Shown piece after piece: positions 57,911 through 64,000 of a stretch of 64,000 nt of DNA (positions within the stretch are counted from its first letter, which is position 1; each line of letters begins with the position of its first letter). Source of the stretch: Bacteroidales bacterium. Lineage in GTDB: Bacteria > Bacteroidota > Bacteroidia > Bacteroidales > UBA932. Below the pieces are notes generated by a model. That model was not told the origin of the DNA and ran no database searches. It was given only the letters and a program-made list of their open reading frames with translations. The stretch lies in contig JAFURF010000006.1 of assembly GCA_017471965.1 (NCBI GenBank), positions 1-64,000 of the forward strand, written 5' to 3'. A program made the position numbers and the translations under genes.

Positions 57911-58843
57911 ATGCAACACCTCAAAACCAAGGCAAAATCCGTCGCCTCCCTCCTTCATCTGAGGGAAATCACCGACGCCGTCCTGAACGAGAACAGCACT
58001 CTGGACAGCATACTCGCTGAAAAGGGCAACTTCGTCAGGAAGGGCGAGCACTGGGTGATGCGCAGCCACAACAACAAGGCCGACGTCCTGATATGGGTCA
58101 ACAAGGACAACCTCTGCATCAAGGGAACGGTGATTCCCAATCTGGAAGACGACCTTCCATCAAGCGAAGACCTCCGCAGCCTGTCGTTAAAGGCCAAAAG
58201 CATAGCCGCAGAGATCGAAGACCTTGCAAGATACGCATCCTCCGAACTGGGCCTGCTCGACAAAGCCACAGACCTGATGAAGGAGTTCTCGAAGATCATG
58301 GATGCCGCAGCAAGGCAAAGCAGGGTGTTCTCCTGCAGAGGAGTGACTCTGACCAGGAAGGAACTGAATGACGAACTGGATCTTTCCCGCATCACTGACG
58401 ATGACCTGCAGCGGACCGCTGAAGAGGTCTTCAGAAGACTTACGGAAGACTACGGGTACTCCCCGGACGAGGTAAGGGAGTACGGAAGACATGAATATAC
58501 AAGTACCGACGAGGCGCTCACGACACTTGCCGAGACCCTAATAAGGGATATCCTCGTGACAGACCACGGAGCGTCGTACAAGAAAACGGGAGACGCCCAG
58601 ACCGACACGTGGTACCTGTATGACGACCAGGCCCTCGACAAGCGGTGGGAGTACCTTGTGGTATGCACCCAGAAGGAAGGCGAATGTCTCCGGGACCTCT
58701 GCCGGGGACGCTTCAACGGCTGCATCCTCTGCCCGGGAAGGTTCGTCCATGACCCCGCAGAAACCTGGCAGGACCCGTATGCGGCGATGCCGATGATATC
58801 CTTCAATGAATTCATAAAGAAACAGCCATGGCAAGAAAGGTAA
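57911..58843 (+). CDS. Hypothetical protein
   Basis: 310 residues. Helical centre (about 85-150) and a C-terminal part with CRGRFNGCILCPGRFVHDPAE, a cysteine cluster that could bind metal. No family recognised. Overlaps the next gene by 16 bases. Confidence 0.6.
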   Translation: MQHLKTKAKSVASLLHLREITDAVLNENSTLDSILAEKGNFVRKGEHWVMRSHNNKADVLIWVNKDNLCIKGTVIPNLEDDLPSSEDLRSLSLKAKSIAAEIEDLARYASSELGLLDKATDLMKEFSKIMDAAARQSRVFSCRGVTLTRKELNDELDLSRITDDDLQRTAEEVFRRLTEDYGYSPDEVREYGRHEYTSTDEALTTLAETLIRDILVTDHGASYKKTGDAQTDTWYLYDDQALDKRWEYLVVCTQKEGECLRDLCRGRFNGCILCPGRFVHDPAETWQDPYAAMPMISFNEFIKKQPWQER

Positions 58844-59223
58844 CTGGCAGAATCCATTATCCGAAGACCTACGAAGAATGCTTTGAAGTCATCTATGGAA
58901 AAGTGTCGCCCTATTCACGGATTGTAGCAGTCAGGAACGACGGCTTCAAAGGAGAACTTATGACGGATCTTCAAAGGCTGCTGTTCTGCAGGGCTGCCTA
59001 CTGGAAGATCGCAGGAAAGCAGATGGGTCTGGACGGACCTTGGGAACCGGACTGGACCGATCTGAATCAAGACAAGTTCGTGCTGGTCTTCGAGGGGAAC
59101 TCCCCAATAAAATACAGATATACAATCCAGCATAAGATTCTTGCCTTCCCTACACAAGAGATGCTGGATGCATTCTGCACCTGGTTCGCCGACCTGATAG
59201 AGTCGTGCAAGGAATGCCTGTGA
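58828..59223 (+). CDS. Hypothetical protein
   Basis: 131 residues, MARKVTGRIHYPKTYEECFE, ending FCTWFADLIESCKECL. No motif recognised. Last gene before leader element 10. Confidence 0.6.
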   Translation: MARKVTGRIHYPKTYEECFEVIYGKVSPYSRIVAVRNDGFKGELMTDLQRLLFCRAAYWKIAGKQMGLDGPWEPDWTDLNQDKFVLVFEGNSPIKYRYTIQHKILAFPTQEMLDAFCTWFADLIESCKECL

Positions 59224-59327
59224 TGGCAAAGATTTGCACAAAAAGGAAACAAATACAAAATTCAAGGCGGTCTGCACTACTCGTGCAGGCCGCTTTCTTT
59301 ATGTCCCTAAAAAACAAACGCTTCCTA

Positions 59328-59490
59328 ACATATTCCGCCGTGCGGGCAAGATTCGCCTCACATCCGTTCGCTCACCCTGCGGGCCTTGACGGTCTTGCAC
59401 GCTTACCGGAATATGTGTCAGTGCATGCAGAATCAGACAGCCATCGCCTGTCTGATTCTCTCTTATAAAAACCTTTAAAAAAACATTATA
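59328..59490 (+). promoter_or_regulatory. UNCG double-hairpin leader element, copy 10 of 10
   Basis: ACATATTCCG..GGCAAGA and TCTTGC..CCGGAATATGT form a long stem with the conserved CTCACCCTGCGGG tip; then AATCAGACAG/CTGTCTGATT (about 59431-59457) as second hairpin, and a 35-base A/T-rich spacer to ATG 59491. Confidence 0.78.
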
Positions 59491-61437
59491 ATGAAGTACT
59501 TTTTCTTCCAGACCTCCGAGCAACTCAGAGGAGGCGACATGAAGCCGACGCTCAGAGCCCTTGCCGGCCAGACATTCGAAGACGGCACAGCAGTAGATGT
59601 CAGCCTGAACGTCCAGGCCCCTAAGACGCAAGGCGAATCCATCAACGGAAACAGGATGGACTATCCTCTAGGAACGTTCTTCTGTTCAATGAACCTCCGT
59701 AAGGTTAAGACGTCTAACGGAGTGGAATACTACTCAGTCTATGATGAAAAGGGAACCAAGGATCCGGACTTCCACCCCGTAAGTTCAGATCCGAACTTCC
59801 AGTATGCCGCTCCTGAACACAGAAGCGACCATATGAACGCCGCATTCGCTCTCTTCGAGGCAGGCATAGACCCGACACCTGAAGAAAAGCCCAAGCCTTC
59901 GGCAAAGACAAAGAAGGCTTCCGCTCCTGTCAGGCTGTCACCGGCAGACAAGAACGGCATGGCACGAGAAGAGGACCCGAACTGGGAGGAGAAATACCAG
60001 GGGCAACTCGAGGACGAACTGACGCTCTTCGGCAACTGGATAAGGAAGATATTCGCAGAAAAGAAGGTGAACCTTCCTAACAGGATCGTCATGGGTGCCG
60101 TCCAGGGGACGTTCGACGCCCTTCACAGGATGGGCGAGACGCTGGACACCATGATGTCCAGGGAAAGGTTCGAGACTTTCCTCAAGAGCGAGAGGCTCAC
60201 ATACGATGACTTCGCAGCCCTTGTCGGAACCGGTCCGCACAAGAAATACCTTGCATGGATGTATGATGAACATCAGCAGAAGAAGGTCTGCACTGCAGTG
60301 GAAAGGAATCCCGACAAGAAGAACGAACTTCTTGACGCATCGATGACCCTCTGCCAGAGCCACAACATCATATCCGGCGGGATGTCGGCATCAGACGGGA
60401 AGGACACTCTTTCCAACCTGAAGGCAGCCATGAAGGCCGGCTGGACGCTTGACCAGATGCTAGACCCGGAAACGATGAAAATGGGCGACTCATATCCTGA
60501 GTACGTCAAGAAACTCGCGGACGGCACAATCCCTCTGCCTGAAGAGGCTGTCGATCCGGGAGCATCCTTCATCGATACGCTCATGGCGGACAAGAAAAAC
60601 TCAAGACCGAAGGACAAGGATGGATTCCACGTAGAGGAAAACACATGGAAGATCCTCCTACGTAACCTCAAGAGGGGAGTGTCCACCATGCTCATCGGCC
60701 CTTCCGGCTGCGGAAAGACCGAAGTCATCCTCGAACTGTGCAAGAAGACCGGAACGCCATGGACGATAGTCCAGATGGGAACGATCACCGACCCGACGGA
60801 ACAACTGGTAGGCCAGCAGCGCCTCAGGGTCAATGACCAGGGACACGACGAGATCTACTTCGACTGGTCGGAATTCGCTCTCGCCATCCAGAGACCGGGA
60901 GTCATCATCCTGGACGAGATAAACCGAATCCCAAAGAACGGAGAAAACATGCTCTTCAGTTGTCTGGACGGCACACGCGAACTGTCCGCCTTCGGAGCCG
61001 GCAGCGACCAGAACAGGACCATCAAGGTGCATCCGGAATGCGTGTTCTTCGCTACGGCAAACATCGGCAGCATCTTCACCGCCACCAAGCAGATCGACGC
61101 TGCCATGATGAACAGGTTCTTCGCCGTAGAGGTCGGCTACATGCCGATGGCGGTAGAGAGCAAGATGCTCGTGTACAGGACGAAGATCGAGGAGGAAGAT
61201 GCAAAGAACATCTCGTTCGTGGCGACACAGATCAGGGACATGTACCGCAAGGATTCCATCGACAACGTCATCTCCACACGAGAGACGCTCCGCTGCGCCT
61301 CGCTTGTCAAGGACGGCTTCCCTTGCCTTGAGGCAATGGAGATGTGCTTCCTTCCTGTCTTCGAGGACGGAGACGGCGAATCCGACAGGGCTAAAGTCAA
61401 GAAAGTCATAATGCAAAGATTTAATACACATGCATAA
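59491..61437 (+). CDS. CobS/MoxR-like AAA+ ATPase
   Basis: 648 residues. The N-terminal 380 are a unique region: a strand-rich domain (about 1-115), a Lys/Pro linker and a helical domain. The C-terminal part is a MoxR-type AAA+ module: Walker A IGPSGCGKTEV near residue 402, Walker B VIILDEINRIP, sensor FFATANIGS and the arginine-containing MMNRFFAVEVGYMP. This is the CobS/CbbQ/MoxR group, which works with a VWA partner to remodel another protein or insert metal. The next gene, overlapping by eight bases, encodes such a partner. CobS/CobT-like pairs occur in large phages and plasmids; their target is not known. Confidence 0.85.
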   Translation: MKYFFFQTSEQLRGGDMKPTLRALAGQTFEDGTAVDVSLNVQAPKTQGESINGNRMDYPLGTFFCSMNLRKVKTSNGVEYYSVYDEKGTKDPDFHPVSSDPNFQYAAPEHRSDHMNAAFALFEAGIDPTPEEKPKPSAKTKKASAPVRLSPADKNGMAREEDPNWEEKYQGQLEDELTLFGNWIRKIFAEKKVNLPNRIVMGAVQGTFDALHRMGETLDTMMSRERFETFLKSERLTYDDFAALVGTGPHKKYLAWMYDEHQQKKVCTAVERNPDKKNELLDASMTLCQSHNIISGGMSASDGKDTLSNLKAAMKAGWTLDQMLDPETMKMGDSYPEYVKKLADGTIPLPEEAVDPGASFIDTLMADKKNSRPKDKDGFHVEENTWKILLRNLKRGVSTMLIGPSGCGKTEVILELCKKTGTPWTIVQMGTITDPTEQLVGQQRLRVNDQGHDEIYFDWSEFALAIQRPGVIILDEINRIPKNGENMLFSCLDGTRELSAFGAGSDQNRTIKVHPECVFFATANIGSIFTATKQIDAAMMNRFFAVEVGYMPMAVESKMLVYRTKIEEEDAKNISFVATQIRDMYRKDSIDNVISTRETLRCASLVKDGFPCLEAMEMCFLPVFEDGDGESDRAKVKKVIMQRFNTHA

Positions 61438-63304
61438 ACAAAAACCGACCGCCGGCCAGATCGAACTGCTCATGTCCGACTGGCTGGCCAACCTGCGCGA
61501 ACAAGGGTCCTTCGTCCATAAAAACGACAAGGGCGCCATAAGGCGCAAAAAGACCGACAACTACTCAGACTACTTCACCAAAGGAATGAGTCTGACATCC
61601 ATGCTTGACGTCCTCAGGAACGCACGTGAGATAGCACAGGGTACCGTAGACTCCATGACCTCGGTTCCCGTACGTGTCGTACTAGGCGGTGACGGATCGG
61701 CGACGGACGGCAAGACCATAGTCATCGCTACAGACTACTTCGACAGAGAAGACCTGTCGATAGGTGACAAAATAGATATACTCACGGGATACTCCGTCCA
61801 TGAGGCAGCGCACATCAACCTTACCGACATGGAAAGCACTCCGGAGTTCATCGGATCTTTCCCTCCGGCAGAAAGGGAGACGGCGATGGCCGTACTGAAC
61901 ATCCTCGAGGACGAAAGGATAGAATACCTTACGGGAGAGGAACGCCCCGGACTGATGGACTTCGTCGCAACCGTCAAGGACTTCCTCTGGCGCAGATACG
62001 AACAGGCCGGGTCCGTAAACGAGAAGGTGACCGAACCCCTGCCACGCTTCATCAATACTCTCCTTTCGGCGGTAAGGTTCCCTTCAATGCTCACAGAAGA
62101 GATGGTGACCGAGAACTTCCAGGAACTCATGGCAATCAGAAAAGTACTGATGCCGTATCCTCTCAGTGTCGAAGGAGTCAGGATTGCCACAAAAAAGATC
62201 ATGGAAATCATGAAGGACATGGTCCGCAAAGACCTGGAGGAAAAGCAACAGCAGCAGAACAGCCAGTCACAGGACGGACAGCAAGGTCAGCCAGGCCAGG
62301 GCCAGGGCTCGCCGAACGGAAGTCCACAGAAAAAGCCTACCGCAAAAGAAGTCAACGAGGCTATGAAAAGCGCCCTGTCCTCGAAGCAGATGCAGGAGAC
62401 ACTCAAGGCCGTAAATGCCGCTGCGCCCGAACAGGCCCAGGGAACAAAAGACAAGGCCGAATGCCTGAGGACGAACAACGACGGCGACAAGAAATACGTC
62501 GACGGTGATGCGGAAAAGATAACCGCAACCGGAGCCGGGACAGGAAGCATATCCTACATGATAAGGCCCAAAGGGAACCAGACGAAGTACTCGAGGTCCT
62601 ATGCCAGAATCAAATCCCATGTCGCCGCCATACGAAAGGCACTCATCTGCCATTCGCAGACAAGGGAATATGAACTAAGAGGCGAAAGGAACGGACGTCT
62701 GGACACCAACAAACTGACCTCGCTCCGTCAGGGAAACCGCAACATATTCACCCGCCAGGGAGAAGTCACCTGCGAAAAGGCCAGCATATGCATCCTCATA
62801 GACGAATCCGGTTCCATGAGGGGATCAAGGATCGAAGCGGCACGAGAGACGGCTATCCTGATCCGCGAAGCCGTGAAGACCATCGAGAGCCTCGACCTCT
62901 TCATCTACGGATTCGGAGGAAACGAGATGCACCTGTATCAGGAAGGCCGAAAGGCGGACCGCTATGCCCTGGGCTCCCTCGTCGCCGACGGCGGCACCCC
63001 TACCGGGGAGGCGATGCAGATTGCATACCGCAAGATGGCGCGCCATTCATACCCGGCGTCGCTGATGCTGGTCATCACTGACGGTGATCCAGACCGTAAC
63101 AGCGCGGTCATTGAAGCGGACGCCATGCTGAGGAAGAAAGGCGTCATCCCGGTGGGCATCGGAATAGCAGGATGCAGGGCCGTCACAAGAATCTTCAAGG
63201 AGAACGTCGTGATAGACGACCTCTCGCAACTGGCTCCGCAACTTGGAAAAATCACCAAGAAACGCCTGACAAAGATGATGGAACGACATGACAGTCTGGC
63301 CTGA
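61430..63304 (+). CDS. CobT-like VWA protein with HExxH motif
   Basis: 624 residues. SVHEAAHINLTD near residue 125 is a zinc-peptidase-like HExxH. A glutamine-rich, low-complexity linker (about 265-300) leads to a C-terminal von Willebrand factor A domain: CILIDESGSMRGSR (MIDAS DxSxS), DGGTPTGEAM and VITDGDPDRN. This is the CobT/phage CobT layout. With the AAA+ protein it should form a MoxR-VWA chaperone pair. Start overlaps the previous gene by eight bases. No chelatase large subunit (CobN/ChlH) is present. Confidence 0.85.
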   Translation: MHKQKPTAGQIELLMSDWLANLREQGSFVHKNDKGAIRRKKTDNYSDYFTKGMSLTSMLDVLRNAREIAQGTVDSMTSVPVRVVLGGDGSATDGKTIVIATDYFDREDLSIGDKIDILTGYSVHEAAHINLTDMESTPEFIGSFPPAERETAMAVLNILEDERIEYLTGEERPGLMDFVATVKDFLWRRYEQAGSVNEKVTEPLPRFINTLLSAVRFPSMLTEEMVTENFQELMAIRKVLMPYPLSVEGVRIATKKIMEIMKDMVRKDLEEKQQQQNSQSQDGQQGQPGQGQGSPNGSPQKKPTAKEVNEAMKSALSSKQMQETLKAVNAAAPEQAQGTKDKAECLRTNNDGDKKYVDGDAEKITATGAGTGSISYMIRPKGNQTKYSRSYARIKSHVAAIRKALICHSQTREYELRGERNGRLDTNKLTSLRQGNRNIFTRQGEVTCEKASICILIDESGSMRGSRIEAARETAILIREAVKTIESLDLFIYGFGGNEMHLYQEGRKADRYALGSLVADGGTPTGEAMQIAYRKMARHSYPASLMLVITDGDPDRNSAVIEADAMLRKKGVIPVGIGIAGCRAVTRIFKENVVIDDLSQLAPQLGKITKKRLTKMMERHDSLA

Positions 63305-63394
63305 AAAGACCGGACTGTAAAAATAACCGAATTGTCAAAAACGCAATAAAAAATAATATTTATTGCAAAAACACGGCAATTCAACAACATTTCA

Positions 63395-63402
63395 TATCTT
63401 TG
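63395..63402 (+). promoter_or_regulatory. Promoter -7 box for the anaerobic reductase gene
   Basis: TATCTTTG matches TAnnTTTG, 18 bases before the start codon. No -33 TTG at the usual distance; the nearest is 29 bases upstream. AGAAGGAGT just before the ATG is a good Shine-Dalgarno. Confidence 0.6.
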
Positions 63403-63420
63403 TCGAAAACAGAAGGAGTC

Positions 63421-64000
63421 ATGAAAGTAATAAAGAGAAACAATTCCCAGGTCGAATTCGACATCACCAAGATCCATGACGCAGTGAACGCGGCATTCCT
63501 TGACACGACTGGAGCACCTGCACCGCAGAGCCTCCTGATGTTCATTACCGAGACATTCTCCGAAATGGAAGAAAACAGGGTGATCCACATAGAGCAAATC
63601 CAGAACACGATTGAGATGATCCTCATGGACAGAGGCTATCATGACGTGGCCAAGGACTACATCCTCTACAGGGAAGAACATAAGGACAACAGGCTCATCC
63701 GCGAAAGGATCGAATACATGGACGGCTACGGACGTGACGGAGTCAATGCCGCCACCGCCTCGGAGACAGACGCGAACGCGAATGTCACGACCAAGAACGT
63801 GGCCAACCTTAACGGCGAGGTCTACAAGTCGTTCAACCGCAAGGTGCAGCGCTACAGGATGCGGAAGAAACTTGGAGTGATGTTCCCCGAATGTGAACGC
63901 CAGTATGAGGAGGATCTTGAACGTCACATCATCTACACTCATGACGAGAGTTCGACTCCAGTCGTCGAGAACTACTGCGAAGCCGTGACCATGTATCCGT
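63421..64000 (+). CDS. nrdD: Anaerobic (class III) ribonucleotide reductase, NrdD (5' part, truncated by window edge)
   Basis: 193 codons are visible and run off the window. MKVIKRNNSQVEFDITKIHDAVNAA is an ATP-cone regulatory domain (about residues 1-95). SETDANANVTTKNVANLNGEVYKS and HIIYTHDESSTPVVENYCEA then open the class III catalytic domain, with the DANA and NYCEA segments typical of NrdD. It makes deoxyribonucleotides under anaerobiosis, with a NrdG activase that would be expected beyond the window. It suits a strict anaerobe and supplies dNTPs for the element's own replication. Confidence 0.9.
   Translation, partial: MKVIKRNNSQVEFDITKIHDAVNAAFLDTTGAPAPQSLLMFITETFSEMEENRVIHIEQIQNTIEMILMDRGYHDVAKDYILYREEHKDNRLIRERIEYMDGYGRDGVNAATASETDANANVTTKNVANLNGEVYKSFNRKVQRYRMRKKLGVMFPECERQYEEDLERHIIYTHDESSTPVVENYCEAVTMYP

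Noticed and set aside
1..64000. Pure lytic megaphage instead of a plasmid
   Set aside because: No capsid, terminase or tail genes are visible, while a Rep_3 initiator with iterons, TraO-like, TraG-like and ArdC-like genes are present. A phage-plasmid cannot be excluded from this window.

Overview
The window looks like part of a large extrachromosomal element (megaplasmid or phage-plasmid) of a gut-type Bacteroidales host. Supporting points: Bacteroidetes-style promoters (TTG, about 19-20 bp, TAnnTTTG) can be read at several places; most genes lack a strong Shine-Dalgarno; DUF3868, TraO-like, TraG-like and Bacteroidetes histone H1-like proteins are present; and a Rep_3-type initiator sits beside a 21-bp-period iteron array. 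All three stop codons are used normally.

Layout. 1-2400 holds the end of an unknown gene and a minus-strand pair (TraO-like and DUF3868 proteins), remnants of a conjugation or surface module. 2540-4747 carries a secreted protein and an SF2 helicase. 4911-9173, all on the minus strand, is a compact CRISPR locus: cas9, then a short array, then a tracrRNA with its own promoter and terminator. There is no cas1, cas2 or csn2. Three catalytic positions of the Cas9 are replaced (RuvC-I D to H at residue 9, HNH H to Y at 673, RuvC-III D to N at 842), while the bridge helix and C-terminal region look intact. I read it as a naturally nuclease-dead, RNA-guided DNA-binding protein. An intact-looking tnpB lies directly upstream, followed by the replication initiator (10575-11618), the iteron origin (11762-12023) and a structured element (12100-12224).

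From 12475 to the right end nearly everything is on the plus strand: about 80 mostly small, tightly packed genes, many unknown. Recognisable ones form a DNA-metabolism and counter-defence kit: RadC, a Panacea-domain protein, a methyltransferase-helicase fusion, two SSBs, an ArdC-like protein with a destroyed zinc site, UvrD/PcrA-like helicase, C5 and amino-methyltransferases, Nudix hydrolase, RNase HI, a DNA polymerase III beta clamp, a protein ending in an RNAP alpha-CTD-like domain, two Fe-S/radical-SAM-like proteins, CobS-like and CobT-like proteins, a ChlI N-domain protein, and the start of an anaerobic ribonucleotide reductase.

The plus-strand genes are punctuated by ten copies of an intergenic RNA-like element. 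Each has a long hairpin whose centre carries C(UNCG)G preceded by CTCAC, then a T-rich stretch, then usually a short second hairpin (often GGGAAG/CTTCCC), an A/T-rich spacer and a start codon. The copies divide the region into transcription units and are the main candidate for a shared regulatory device. Other possible novelties are a structured leader at 55805-56000, a structured element beside the origin, two TraG-derived proteins lacking the ATPase core, and two genes interrupted by single in-frame stops. All calls are from reading the sequence only; no database search was run.
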